A DNA stretch of 64,000 nt from Methylorubrum aminovorans (GTDB taxonomy: Bacteria; Pseudomonadota; Alphaproteobacteria; Rhizobiales; Beijerinckiaceae): positions 372,001 to 436,000 of the forward strand of contig NZ_BPRC01000001.1 of NCBI RefSeq assembly GCF_022179725.1, given 5' to 3'. The position numbers and the translations under genes were made by a program. Below the pieces are notes generated by a model. That model worked only from the letters and a program-made list of their open reading frames with translations, made no database searches and was not told the DNA's origin. Position 1 is the stretch's first letter, and every line of letters starts with the position of its first letter. This document shows positions 1 through 10,494 of this stretch, piece after piece.

Positions 1-1
1 G

Positions 2-175
2 ACGAATGCCCTCGAACCGTTCCGGGCCGATGTCGGTCCCGATGGCGAAGGTGAGGAGAAGGGTTTCGGGTTGACGCTGACCAAGGCGCTCGTCGAGGCC
101 AATCGCGGTCGCTTCCGCATCACCAGCCGCAAGGACGAGGGTACCCTCGTCGAGATGCTGTTTCCCGCTGCCTAA
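2..175 (+). CDS. C-terminal end of a sensor histidine kinase (partial)
   Basis: This is the last 57 codons of a gene that begins before the window, ending in TAA. The frame reads KGFGLTLTKALVEANRG and then a short beta-hairpin ending LVEMLFP. That is the G2 box and final strand of a HATPase_c domain, the ATP-binding end of a two-component histidine kinase. The sensor and dimerisation parts are not visible, so the signal and partner are unknown. It lies upstream of acs on the same strand with a 271 bp gap, so it may be unrelated to acetate metabolism. Confidence 0.75.
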   Translation, partial: TNALEPFRADVGPDGEGEEKGFGLTLTKALVEANRGRFRITSRKDEGTLVEMLFPAA

Positions 176-229
176 CGGTCAAGCGCGCGGTTGATTGGCT
201 CGAGCCCGGTCGGCTTGAAAGAACGAATT

Positions 230-245
230 CTTGTTGAACAACAAG
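230..245. promoter_or_regulatory. Perfect 7-bp-arm palindrome upstream of acs
   Basis: The sequence CTTGTTG-AA-CAACAAG is a perfect inverted repeat with a 2 bp centre, 55 bp after the kinase stop. It could be a dimeric repressor site for acs or a weak hairpin ending the kinase transcript. There is no long T-run, so an operator seems at least as likely as a terminator. Confidence 0.35.
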
Positions 246-304
246 CCTTTCCCGGTCTTGCCGGGGTAGCCGGGCTGCCTCTGCACCATCCGCAATCAAT
301 TATC

Positions 305-321
305 GCGCAACTAGATTGCGC
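305..321. promoter_or_regulatory. GCGCAA-N5-TTGCGC palindrome upstream of acs
   Basis: A perfect 6-5-6 inverted repeat (GCGCAA, CTAGA, TTGCGC), followed directly by AAAATTGCA, so the TTGC motif recurs in phase. It lies about 125 bp before the acs start codon, a plausible operator position. TTGC/GCAA sites are typical of short-chain-acyl regulators such as RamB/PccR, but the assignment to that family is inference. Confidence 0.35.
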
Positions 322-446
322 AAAATTGCAGGGCTCGACTTTTTGGTGCTTGCCGGGTGTATTCAACTGCGCTTAAGAGTTTTGAGGAAGCCCCGGCTGC
401 GCGGACCTTCGCGATACGATCGGGGACCGGCAGGGAAGAAATTAAA

Positions 447-2396
<1,950 letters not shown>

Positions 2397-2412
2397 GCGG
2401 AGGACGACCGTT

Positions 2413-2433
2413 CCGGCCGCGGCGTGCGGCCGG
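2413..2433 (+). terminator. GC hairpin after acs
   Basis: CCGGCCGC-GGCGT-GCGGCCGG forms a perfect 8 bp stem with a 5 nt loop, 17 bp after the acs stop. It has no T-run, so it may only stabilise the acs message or act as a weak attenuator before the transporter genes. Confidence 0.3.
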
Positions 2434-2624
2434 AGCCGTTCCGGGCATGACTCGCAATCGGAACCGATAGGCCCGGATGCGCCGAGCCGGACGTACCCAT
2501 CGGACGTTCCGGTCCCGGCTTGCAATGGGGCGAATGCCGGCGCTCTCGTTGTCATGATTGCAGAATAAGCAGCCGATCCACGGCCCGCCGCGGCGCCGGA
2601 TCAGGATCGTGCGGAAGGAGATTC

Positions 2625-3011
2625 ATGAGCACCATCAAGACCGCGGGGACGTCCGCAACGTCGGACGCTCGCGCGCTTCACGGGGCCGCACCCCCCCACA
2701 TGCCCGAGCCCGATCACCGGCTCGACCGCATCGCCGAACATCCGATCTTCAAGACATTGGTTCACGAGCGCACGCGCTTCGGCTGGATTCTGACCGGCCT
2801 GATGCTCGTGGTCTATTTCGGTTTCATCGGCCTCATCGCCTTCGACAAGGCGTTGCTCGCCACCAAGGTCGGCGGAACGGCCTCGCTCGGCTTCTACATG
2901 GGCATGTTCGTCATCGTCTTCGCCTTCGTGCTGACCGGCATCTACGTCGCCCGCGCCAACACCCGCTACGACCGGCTCTCGGCCGACCTCATCCGGAGCC
3001 TCGCCAAGTGA
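2625..3011 (+). CDS. DUF485 small membrane protein, ActP partner
   Basis: A 128-residue protein with two predicted transmembrane segments (about residues 53-73 and 87-108), a soluble N-terminus and the DUF485 core [21 protein letters not shown]485 genes (yjcH in E. coli) sit directly before actP and are thought to assist the acetate symporter. The ATG at 2625 follows GGAAGGAG at good spacing. The stop codon overlaps the GTG start of actP by 4 bp (GTGA), a translational-coupling arrangement, so the two proteins are very probably made together. Confidence 0.9.
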   Translation: MSTIKTAGTSATSDARALHGAAPPHMPEPDHRLDRIAEHPIFKTLVHERTRFGWILTGLMLVVYFGFIGLIAFDKALLATKVGGTASLGFYMGMFVIVFAFVLTGIYVARANTRYDRLSADLIRSLAK

Positions 3012-4705
3012 GCCGTCGTGTGATCCGCCTCGTCCTTCTCGGTGCGAGCCTCGCGCTCGGCACGGTTTCGGCGCTCGCTGCCGGACCCGATATGGGTGCC
3101 GTGCAGAAGCAGGCCACGAACTGGCCCGCCATCTTCATGTTCCTCTTCTTCGTGCTGTTCACCCTCGGCATCACCTACCGGGCGGCGAAGGGCTCGAAGT
3201 CGGCCTCCGACTTCTACGCGGCCGGCGGCGGCATCTCGGCGCGCACGAACTCCCTGGCGATTGCCGGCGACTACATGTCGGCGGCCTCCTTTCTCGGCAT
3301 CTCGGGGCTCGTCTATTCCTCGGGCTTCGACGGCCTGATCTATTCGACGGGCTTCCTCGTCGGCTGGCCGATCGTGCTGTTCCTGATCGCCGAGCGGCTG
3401 CGTAATCTCGGCAAGTTCACCTTCGCCGACGTCGCGAGCTTCCGCCTCGATCAGACCTCGATCCGCATCATCTCCGCGACCGGCACCCTCGTCGTGGTGG
3501 CCTTCTACCTGATCGCGCAGATGGTCGGCGCGGGGAAGCTGATCCAGCTCCTGTTCGGCCTCGACTACCTTTACGCCGTGGTGATCGTCGGCGCGCTGAT
3601 GATCATTTACGTCGCCTTCGGCGGCATGAAGGCGACGACCTGGGTACAGGTCATCAAGGCCTGTCTACTGCTCGGCGGCGCGACCTTCATGGCCGGCGCC
3701 GTCCTCTACCTCTACGATTTCAGCCCCGAGAAACTGTTCGCGACCGCGGTGCAGACGCATCCGAAGGGTGACGCGATCATGGCGCCCGGCGGCCTCGTCT
3801 CGAACCCGGTCGACTCGATCTCGCTCGGCGTCGGGCTGATGTTCGGCACCGCGGGCCTGCCCCACATCCTGATGCGCTTCTTCACGGTGTCGGACGCCCA
3901 GGCCGCCCGCAAGTCGGTGTTCTACGCCACCGGCCTGATCGGCTACTTCTACATCCTCACCTTCATCATCGGCTTCGGCGGCATCGCTCTGCTGATGTCC
4001 GATCCGAGCTACTTCAAGCTCGGCGCGGACGGCACCACCTACGACAAACTCAAGGACATGGTCGGCGGCACCAACATGGTGGCCGTGAACCTGGCCAACG
4101 CCGTTGGCGGGCCCTACTTCCTCGGCTTCATCTCGGCGGTGGCCTTCGCGACCATCCTCGCGGTGGTGGCGGGCCTGACGCTCGCCGGCGCCTCGGCGAT
4201 CAGCCACGATCTCTACGCGCAGGTCTTCGCCCGCGGCCGCACCACCGAGAAGGCGGAGGTGAACCTCTCCAAGCTCTCCGCCGTCGGTATCGGTATCGTG
4301 GCAATCTATCTCGGCTATGTCTTCGAGAACCAGAACGTCGCCTTCATGGTCGGGCTCGCCTTCTCGGTGGCGGCGAGCTGCAACTTCCCGGTCCTGACTA
4401 TGTCGATCCTCTGGCGCGGCACCACGACCTGGGGAGCGCTGGCCGGCGGCCTCGTCGGCCTCGTGGCGGCCGTCGCGATGGTGGTGCTGTCCGACGCGGT
4501 CTGGGTGAAGACCTTCGGGCATCCCGCGGCGCTGTTCCCGTACGCGAACCCGGCCCTGTTCTCGATGCCGCTGGCGTTCCTGACGATCTGGGGTGTCTCG
4601 AAGATCGACCGGACCCGCCGGGGCGATCGCGAGCGCGCTGCCTTCGATGCCCAGTTCGTCCGCTCGGAAACCGGCATCGGAGCCTCGGGCGCCCACGCGC
4701 ACTGA
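3008..4705 (+). CDS. actP: Cation/acetate symporter ActP
   Basis: This 565-residue sodium:solute symporter family protein should take up acetate and related short-chain acids. An N-terminal hydrophobic segment ending AALAAG-like is followed by a 13-helix SSS core with [21 protein letters not shown] and [13 protein letters not shown], all typical of ActP. A soluble insertion around [17 protein letters not shown] is normal in the family. The GTG at 3008 overlaps the DUF485 stop and gives a full-length protein; a GTG at 3020 is the alternative. It belongs to the acs-DUF485-actP group. Confidence 0.95.
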   Translation: MSRRVIRLVLLGASLALGTVSALAAGPDMGAVQKQATNWPAIFMFLFFVLFTLGITYRAAKGSKSASDFYAAGGGISARTNSLAIAGDYMSAASFLGISGLVYSSGFDGLIYSTGFLVGWPIVLFLIAERLRNLGKFTFADVASFRLDQTSIRIISATGTLVVVAFYLIAQMVGAGKLIQLLFGLDYLYAVVIVGALMIIYVAFGGMKATTWVQVIKACLLLGGATFMAGAVLYLYDFSPEKLFATAVQTHPKGDAIMAPGGLVSNPVDSISLGVGLMFGTAGLPHILMRFFTVSDAQAARKSVFYATGLIGYFYILTFIIGFGGIALLMSDPSYFKLGADGTTYDKLKDMVGGTNMVAVNLANAVGGPYFLGFISAVAFATILAVVAGLTLAGASAISHDLYAQVFARGRTTEKAEVNLSKLSAVGIGIVAIYLGYVFENQNVAFMVGLAFSVAASCNFPVLTMSILWRGTTTWGALAGGLVGLVAAVAMVVLSDAVWVKTFGHPAALFPYANPALFSMPLAFLTIWGVSKIDRTRRGDRERAAFDAQFVRSETGIGASGAHAH

Positions 4706-4950
4706 GCATCTGACACACGCGAACCCTGAAGGACGCGGCCGGCGAGGCTGCGCCCTTTTTGCGCGCATCACGTTGTCATCCGTTACAACAACGCGAATTC
4801 TGTCAACTACGCATCTTTCGCGTCGATTTACCTATTGGGCAACTTCAAGGCATGCGGTAACACAGGCGCGTGCATGCGCCGAGCGCATGAGGCGGGTCGA
4901 AGCCGGAGAACCGGACGCCCGCACACGTGTGATCTGGAGGAACGACAAAG

Positions 4951-6687
4951 ATGGCTGGGGCAACCGCAGTAGCGCGGTCCGCGGATGCAGTCAGGCCGAT
5001 GACTGCCGGCGAGAAGAAGGTCATCATGGCCTCCTCGCTCGGGACCGTTTTCGAGTGGTACGATTTCTATCTCTACGGCTCGCTCGCCGCGATCATCGGC
5101 GCGCAGTTCTTCTCCGCTTATCCGGAGGCGACCCGCAACATCTTCGCGTTGCTGGCCTTCGCCGCGGGCTTCCTCGTGCGCCCCTTCGGCGCCCTGGTGT
5201 TCGGCCGCCTGGGTGACATGGTCGGCCGCAAGTACACCTTCCTCGTCACGATCCTGATCATGGGCATCTCGACCTTCGCGGTCGGCCTGCTGCCCTCCTA
5301 CTCGACGCTCGCGGCCTACAATGTCGGCTGGATCGCGCCGGTGACGCTGCTGGCGCTGCGCATGCTCCAGGGCCTCGCCCTCGGTGGCGAGTACGGCGGC
5401 GCCGCCGTCTACGTGGCCGAGCACGCTCCGATGGGACGGCGCGGATTCTACACCGCCTTCATCCAGACGACGGCGACACTCGGCCTGCTGCTCTCGCTGA
5501 TTATCATCCTGTCGACACAGGGTTACGTGAACAGCGCCTATCCGGCCACCACCGTAACCAACGCGGACGGCACCACGACCACGCTCACCGCCTTCCAGGT
5601 CTGGGGCTGGCGCATTCCGTTCCTCGTCTCGGTCGTGCTGCTCGGCATCTCGGTCTGGATCCGCCTGCAGATGCAGGAGAGCCCGGCCTTCAAGAAGATG
5701 AAGGAGGAGGGCACCCACTCCAAGGCGCCGCTGTCGGAAGCCTTCGGCCAATGGAAGAACGCGAAGTGGGCCCTGCTGGCGCTGCTCGGCCTCACCGCCG
5801 GTCAGGCCGTGGTCTGGTACACCGGCCAGTTCTACGCGCTGTTCTTCCTGCAGAGCATTCTGAAGGTCGATCAGTTCACGGCCAACATCATGATCGCGTG
5901 GTCGCTGATCCTGGCCACTGGCGGCTTCCTGTTCTTCGGCGGCCTCTCGGACCGGATCGGCCGCAAGCCGATCATCCTCGGCGGCTGCCTCATCGCGGCG
6001 CTCACCTACTTCCCGCTGTTCAACATGCTGACCGCCCAGGCCAATCCGGCCCTGCACGCAGCCCAGGCGAACGTGCCGGTGGTGGTGAAGACGAACAAGG
6101 ACGACTGCTCGTTCCAGTTCAATCCGGTCGGCACTGCCAAGTTCACCAAGGAGTGCGACGTCGCCAAGGCGCTGCTCGCCCGCTCCGCCGTGAATTACAC
6201 CACCGAGAACCAGCCGGCCGGTACGCCGACCGTGGTCAGCATCAACGGCAAGGACTTCCCCGTCGCCGATCCGAACTTCGCCAAGGCGGTGCCGGCGGCG
6301 CTGACGGAGGCCGGCTACCCGTCCGCGGCGTCCAATCCAACGGTGATCAAGGCCTCGAACCCGATCGACATCTTCACGGGCCAGAAGCTCGCCGTCGTCG
6401 GTATCCTGACGATCCTCGTGCTCTACGTGACGATGGTCTACGGCCCGATTGCCGCCGCGCTGGTGGAGCTGTTCCCGACCCGGATCCGCTACACCTCGAT
6501 GTCGCTGCCCTACCACATCGGTAACGGCTGGTTCGGCGGCCTTCTGCCCGCCACCGCCTTCGCCATGGTGGCCCAGACCGGCGACATCTATTTCGGCCTC
6601 TGGTACCCGATCGTGATCGCGCTCTTCACCTTCGTGATCGGCCTGATCTTCATCCCCGAGACCAAGGATCGCGACATTCTGGCCTGA
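4951..6687 (+). CDS. MFS transporter, metabolite:H+ symporter (MHS) type, with large loop insertion
   Basis: This 578-residue inner-membrane transporter opens with SSLGTVFEWYDFYLYGSLA and has RLGDMVGRKYTF after TM2 and RIGRKPIILGG after TM8, signatures of the MHS subfamily (ShiA/KgtP/ProP). MHS proteins are usually near 430-450 residues; the excess is one block at residues 360-473, between late helices, with Cys386 and Cys402 and a hydrophilic beta-rich composition. The topology suggests a periplasmic loop. GGAGGA precedes the ATG. Position after acs-actP suggests transport of acetate or another organic acid, but substrate is inference. A strong terminator follows. Confidence 0.88.
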   Translation: MAGATAVARSADAVRPMTAGEKKVIMASSLGTVFEWYDFYLYGSLAAIIGAQFFSAYPEATRNIFALLAFAAGFLVRPFGALVFGRLGDMVGRKYTFLVTILIMGISTFAVGLLPSYSTLAAYNVGWIAPVTLLALRMLQGLALGGEYGGAAVYVAEHAPMGRRGFYTAFIQTTATLGLLLSLIIILSTQGYVNSAYPATTVTNADGTTTTLTAFQVWGWRIPFLVSVVLLGISVWIRLQMQESPAFKKMKEEGTHSKAPLSEAFGQWKNAKWALLALLGLTAGQAVVWYTGQFYALFFLQSILKVDQFTANIMIAWSLILATGGFLFFGGLSDRIGRKPIILGGCLIAALTYFPLFNMLTAQANPALHAAQANVPVVVKTNKDDCSFQFNPVGTAKFTKECDVAKALLARSAVNYTTENQPAGTPTVVSINGKDFPVADPNFAKAVPAALTEAGYPSAASNPTVIKASNPIDIFTGQKLAVVGILTILVLYVTMVYGPIAAALVELFPTRIRYTSMSLPYHIGNGWFGGLLPATAFAMVAQTGDIYFGLWYPIVIALFTFVIGLIFIPETKDRDILA

Positions 6688-6715
6688 TTTATTCCGGCCT
6701 TGCAGTCGTCAAAGG

Positions 6716-6744
6716 AAAGCCCCGCCGCAAGGTGGGGCTTTTTT
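6716..6744 (+). terminator. Rho-independent terminator of the MFS gene
   Basis: AAGCCCCGCC, loop GCAA, GGTGGGGCTT, then a run of six T's. The stem is 10 bp with one G-T pair. It closes the acs-actP-MFS region. Confidence 0.9.
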
Positions 6745-7126
6745 CATGGGGCGGAGACTTTGGGATGGCGCCGGCCCGGCGCGCTGGGCAGCCGGGCGCG
6801 ATCAGTGCTCCGAGCCGTTCTCGCTCGTATCCGTCGGCGGCCTCGCAGACGACACAGCGAGTGGGACCATGGCAGGTGGGGTCGAGGCTGACGGTCGACG
6901 ACGGTGAGCGGCTTGGCCTGATCGGGCAAGCTGCTCGAAGAGGTCCGAGGGCGGATCGCTTCGGCTCCGGCTCACGATGATGGAGCGAGGCAAAACCCTA
7001 CACAATCAGCCGGAAATCGTATCCGAGGAACGGGAGGGACAGTTTTGGAGTGCCTCACACAACGCCCGCTTACCGACGGCCCTCGCTCTGGCGAGGACAG
7101 CGCAGCGGAAGTTTTGTGAGAGACCC
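6745..7126. other. Gene-free interval between MFS terminator and pilin
   Basis: This 380 bp stretch has short open frames on both strands, none with a ribosome site, good codon use or a recognisable domain. No RNA gene or repeat was seen in it. Confidence 0.5.
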
Positions 7127-7345
7127 TTATTCCCACTTAGGAAACTGGACCGTCTTGGGAAGCGCTTCCATGAGCACGCTCCCGAACGTCTGCATTCCTG
7201 CAACGATCGCAAGACCGAGGAAGACGCAGATCATACCATATTCGATCGCCGTCGCGCCGCGCTCATCCTGTGAGAAGCGCCGAAAGAGGGCGAACGGCTG
7301 AGCGGCAGAGCCCAAGATATGCCGGACTGACGAAAACTGAGACAC
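7127..7345 (-). CDS. Flp/Fap-type pilin precursor (orphan)
   Basis: A 72-residue protein with the Flp prepilin signature: a basic leader, then FSQDERG followed by ATAIEYGMICVFLGLAIVAG. Prepilin peptidase would cut after Gly30, leaving the mature Glu5-Tyr6 pair and a hydrophobic helix. Flp pilins build tight-adherence (Tad) pili. Translation appears to start at a GTG. No cpa/tad/rcp assembly genes are nearby, so the export machinery must be elsewhere. The leader of about 30 residues is longer than usual, and the ribosome site is weak, so the exact start is uncertain. Confidence 0.85.
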   Translation of the reverse strand: MSQFSSVRHILGSAAQPFALFRRFSQDERGATAIEYGMICVFLGLAIVAGMQTFGSVLMEALPKTVQFPKWE

Positions 7346-7733
7346 GGCAGATCGTTCCGAGATAAGGGATCCTCCGGCAAACTACCGCTTGAAACTTGCA
7401 GCGGGCTTAAAGCGATCTCAGAAAATCTGCCCTAAAGCCGCTTGGCCTGATGGTTGGAGTCGCGCAGCTTCCCGAAGGTCGGGCTCCGATATTCGGAAAA
7501 AGACGATACAAAACAGAAATCTAGAGCATCGCCCTGGATCTGATATCCGGCCGGTCGCGCTCGCATCGCCGGGACGTTCTGCCGGCCAGGACAAGACATT
7601 TGAGACAATGTGCAAGTTGTTAGTCGGGATGCGATCCGAGCCTCACCGAGGGGGCTACAAGCAGCGCGGCCGACCAGGATCACGTCCTCGCCGGCCGGTG
7701 TAGGGATCGGGCTCTTCGAGACCTCGCGATCAA
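7346..7733. other. Gene-free interval with a degenerate intergenic repeat
   Basis: No convincing gene was seen. Around 7490-7550 the sequence TTCGGAAAAAGACGATAC is followed closely by AATCTAGAGCATCGCCCTGG. This resembles a repeat family I recall between genes in Rhizobiales (TTTTCGGACAAGACGATGC ... TCTAGAGCATCG). Membership is from memory and this copy looks degenerate. Confidence 0.4.
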
Positions 7734-7985
7734 TCAATCCTTGCCGGTTTCCTTACGCAAGGCATCGATGCGCTTGGAGGCCTCCGCCTTGTCGAGATCG
7801 GCCTCGAAGGCGTCCGGCGCCTTGGCCTGCTCGGACAGGGTCTTGAGATAGGAGGCCTGCGCGCCCGTCATCGGCTCGGAGCCGGTGGTCCACTCGTCCG
7901 GATCCTTGATCCGGTTCGACTCGTCGGTCGGGTCGGATTTCGGGTTCTCGGCCGCAGCTTGGTCCTTGGTCGTCTTGCCCGTCAT
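7734..7985 (-). CDS. DUF3072 small acidic protein, likely stress-regulated
   Basis: An 83-residue hydrophilic protein with the DUF3072 core EPMTGAQASYLKTLSEQA and LDKAEASKRIDALRKETG. The molecular role of DUF3072 is unknown. I chose the ATG at 7985, which has GGAG about 10 bp upstream; an ATG at 8006 would add seven residues but would leave almost no leader after the promoter. A perfect GGAAC-N16-CGTT element lies immediately upstream, so it is very likely a general-stress (EcfG) target. It is transcribed in the same direction as ilvE, which ends 39 bp before the promoter. Confidence 0.85.
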   Translation of the reverse strand: MTGKTTKDQAAAENPKSDPTDESNRIKDPDEWTTGSEPMTGAQASYLKTLSEQAKAPDAFEADLDKAEASKRIDALRKETGKD

Positions 7986-8020
7986 CGGCGCATTCTCCGC
8001 GTTCATGAATTGTTCTCATG

Positions 8021-8045
8021 AACGCAGGGCCCGCCGCGAAGTTCC
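8021..8045 (-). promoter_or_regulatory. Perfect EcfG-type (general stress) promoter for the DUF3072 gene
   Basis: On the minus strand: GGAAC (8045-8041), 16 bp spacer, CGTT (8024-8021). This exactly matches the known alphaproteobacterial EcfG consensus GGAAC-N16/17-CGTT. The predicted start near 8014 leaves a leader of roughly 30 nt before the ATG at 7985. Confidence 0.75.
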
Positions 8046-8083
8046 GTGCTTCGCGGCGGGCTGTGAACCTCGCGGCAAGACCC

Positions 8084-8971
8084 TCAGGCGGCAACCGCCC
8101 GCGGCTGCACCTCGTCCAGATAATCGTCCATCAGTGCCTTGGTGAGTGCACCCGGCGTGAAGCGGTAGGGGCCGATCTCGGAGACCGGCGTCACCTCGGC
8201 GGCGGAGCCGGTGATGAAACACTCGGAGAAGCCCGTCATCTCCTCGGGGCGGATCCGCCGCTCGACGACTTCGATCCCGCGACGCTTGGCCAGTTCGATC
8301 ACGGTCTGGCGAGTGATGCCGTTGAGGAAGCGGTCGGCCAGGGGCGTGTGGATCACGCCGTCGACGATGAAGAAGACGTTGGCACCCGTGCATTCGGCGA
8401 CGTTGTCTTCCCAATCGAGCATCAGCGCGTCGGCATAGCCCTTGTTCTCGGCCCGATGCTTCGAGATCGTGCAGATCATGTAGAGGCCCGCCGCCTTCGA
8501 GGTGGAGGGCGCCGTGCGCGGGTCGGGCCGGCGGTAATCGGCGATGTCGAGGCGGATGCCCTTCATCTTGGTCGCCGGATCGAAGTAGCTCGGCCATTCC
8601 CAGGCGGCGATGGCGAGATGGATGGTGTTCTTCTGCGCCGCGACGCCCATCATCTCCGAGCCGCGCCACGCCACGGGGCGCAGGTAGGCGTCCTGAAGAC
8701 CGCTGGTCGCCAGAACCTGGGCCTTGGCCGCCTCGATCTGATCGACGGTGTACGGGATTTCGAAATCGAGGAGCTGAGCCGACCGGCGCAGGCGCTCGGA
8801 ATGCTCGCGGCTCTTGAAGATGCGGCCGCCATAGGCCCGCTCGCCCTCGAACACCGACGATCCGTAGTGGAGACCGTGGCTGAGCACGTGGATCTTCGCC
8901 TCGCGCCACGGCACCATGGCGCCGTCGTACCAGATCGTACCTTCGCGCTCATCGAAGGGAATCACGGACAT
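8084..8971 (-). CDS. ilvE: Branched-chain amino acid aminotransferase
   Basis: This 295-residue fold-type IV PLP enzyme transfers the amino group between glutamate and the keto acids of valine, leucine and isoleucine. Seen motifs are VLSHGLHYGSSVFEGER near residue 29, STSKAAGLYM with the probable PLP lysine Lys159, and ECTGANVFFIVDG. The ATG at 8971 gives the standard N-terminus MSVIPFDEREGTIWYDG. An upstream frame extension is proline-rich and not family-like. It is divergent from the petP-petR operon, with about 220 bp between them that must hold both promoters. Confidence 0.95.
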   Translation of the reverse strand: MSVIPFDEREGTIWYDGAMVPWREAKIHVLSHGLHYGSSVFEGERAYGGRIFKSREHSERLRRSAQLLDFEIPYTVDQIEAAKAQVLATSGLQDAYLRPVAWRGSEMMGVAAQKNTIHLAIAAWEWPSYFDPATKMKGIRLDIADYRRPDPRTAPSTSKAAGLYMICTISKHRAENKGYADALMLDWEDNVAECTGANVFFIVDGVIHTPLADRFLNGITRQTVIELAKRRGIEVVERRIRPEEMTGFSECFITGSAAEVTPVSEIGPYRFTPGALTKALMDDYLDEVQPRAVAA

Positions 8972-9078
8972 TTCTCGAAGTTCCTCTGCGCGGCCTCGGC
9001 GAAGCACGGGGTCGCAGGGTGGGGCAGGAGCCGGAGCGGGGACGCAGAACAAGGCCGCGGGCCGCTCTACCGGCAGGG

Positions 9079-9121
9079 TTGACGGGTAGCAACGGGGCTG
9101 AGATATGTCAACAACACTGAC
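9079..9121. promoter_or_regulatory. Candidate MarR-type operator between ilvE and petP
   Basis: GTCA-ACAACAC-TGAC (9107-9121) is an imperfectly extended inverted repeat, and a TTGAC at 9079 pairs with GTCAA at 9107. MarR proteins often bind such sites in their own divergent promoter. It lies 70-115 bp before the petP start. Confidence 0.3.
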
Positions 9122-9192
9122 TTATCTTCTCGAGGCTTCCGAGCCCTCGCGAAGCCCTGCGATCGACCGACGCCCGACGAGGTTTTCACGAC

Positions 9193-9762
9193 GTGAGCCG
9201 TGCGATGACGCCAGATGCCGACACAGCGGTGCAGGCTCCCTGTGAGACGCCTCGCCCGGCTTGCCATGCGACGGGCGGCGACAGTGACGATCTGATCGAG
9301 CTTCTGTTCTTCGCCTATCGCGATTTCGTCGGCGACCCCGACCGGATCCTGGCGCAGTACGGTTTCGGCCGCGCCCATCACCGGGTGCTGCACTTCGTCG
9401 ATCGCTATCCCGGCCTCACCATCGCCGAACTCCTCGATATCCTGCGGATCACCAAGCAGAGCCTCAACCGGGTGCTGAAAGACTTGATCGATCAAGGCTA
9501 TGTCGAGCAGCAGACCGGCACGAGCGACCGGCGTCAGCGGCTCCTGTTCTGCACCCCGTCCGGCCGCGCGCTGACGGCCGACCTGACCCAGGTCCAGGTG
9601 CGCCGGATCGTGCGTGCGCTCGATGCACCGGCCGAGGAGGACGATGGCGGGCGCGGAACCCGTGCCGCCTCCGCCCATGATTTCCTGCTGGCGATGATCG
9701 AACCGGCGGAGCGCGCCGCGATTCGACGGCTGATGGCACGCCGCGCGACGGGGCGCGCCTGA
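9193..9762 (+). CDS. petP: MarR-family regulator, PetP-like
   Basis: A 189-residue winged-helix protein. [19 protein letters not shown] is the dimer/helix region, [20 protein letters not shown] is the recognition helix and [16 protein letters not shown] the wing. The gene order MarR regulator, OmpR-type regulator with ATGA overlap, and membrane kinase matches the petP-petR arrangement known from Rhodobacter, where the pair affects cytochrome bc1 and photosynthesis genes. The effector is unknown. An in-frame ATG at 9205 is an alternative start. A GTCA-N7-TGAC repeat upstream may be its own operator. Confidence 0.85.
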   Translation: MSRAMTPDADTAVQAPCETPRPACHATGGDSDDLIELLFFAYRDFVGDPDRILAQYGFGRAHHRVLHFVDRYPGLTIAELLDILRITKQSLNRVLKDLIDQGYVEQQTGTSDRRQRLLFCTPSGRALTADLTQVQVRRIVRALDAPAEEDDGGRGTRAASAHDFLLAMIEPAERAAIRRLMARRATGRA

Positions 9763-10487
9763 TGTCGGTCGAGACCGCCGTGAAGGCGCGCCCCGAGCTT
9801 CCGGACCACGCACCCCACATCCTGCTCGTCGACGACGACCGGCGAGTGCGCGAACTCCTGTCCCGCTTCCTCTCCGAGCAGGGGTTCCGCGTCACGGCCG
9901 CCGCGAATGCGGCCGAGGCCCGCTCACGCGGCCAGTGCTTCGTGTTCGACGCCCTCGTGCTCGACGTGATGATGCCCGGTGAGAGCGGCTTCGACTATGC
10001 CCGCTCCGTGCGCGAGACCTCGCGGGTGCCGATCCTGATGCTGACCGCCCGCTCCAACCCGAACGACCGGGTGACAGGCCTGGAGATCGGCGCCGACGAT
10101 TACCTGCCCAAGCCCTTCGAGCCGCGTGAGTTGATCCTGCGGCTCAATAACATCATCCGCCGCCACGCCGCCCCGGAGGCGCGGGCCTCCGGCGATGCGT
10201 CGGTCAGCTTCGGTCCCTTCAGCTTCCGCACCGACCGCGGCGAGTTGCGCCGCGAGAACGAACCTGTGAAGATCACCGAGCGCGAGCGCGAGATCCTGAC
10301 CATGCTGTCCCAGGCGCGCGGCGGCAATGTCGAGCGCGAAACACTCGCGGGCAACGGTGGCCTGGCAGCCGAGCGCACCATCGACGTGCAGATCAACCGC
10401 CTGCGTCGTAAGATCGAGCCGGATCCGGCCAATCCGAGCTTCCTGCACACCGTTCGCGGCGTCGGCTACCGCCTCGCCATCGATTGA
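9762..10487 (+). CDS. petR: OmpR-family response regulator, PetR-like
   Basis: A 241-residue regulator. The receiver domain has VDDD at residues 23-26, the phosphoryl-acceptor Asp68 in [12 protein letters not shown], the Thr of LTAR and Lys in [11 protein letters not shown] winged-helix output domain follows with [16 protein letters not shown] and VRGVGYRL. The ATG overlaps the petP TGA, so translation is coupled. Its partner is very probably the kinase that starts 7 bp downstream. Confidence 0.93.
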   Translation: MSVETAVKARPELPDHAPHILLVDDDRRVRELLSRFLSEQGFRVTAAANAAEARSRGQCFVFDALVLDVMMPGESGFDYARSVRETSRVPILMLTARSNPNDRVTGLEIGADDYLPKPFEPRELILRLNNIIRRHAAPEARASGDASVSFGPFSFRTDRGELRRENEPVKITEREREILTMLSQARGGNVERETLAGNGGLAAERTIDVQINRLRRKIEPDPANPSFLHTVRGVGYRLAID

Positions 10488-10494
10488 GGATTTC

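Noticed and set aside
6977..7273. 98-codon plus-strand frame opposite the Flp pilin gene
   Set aside because: It is antisense to a gene with a clear family signature and has no domain or ribosome site.
7335..7358. GGAAC-N15-AGTT upstream of the Flp pilin gene as an EcfG promoter
   Set aside because: The spacer is one base too short and the -10 element differs from CGTT, so it does not meet the consensus.
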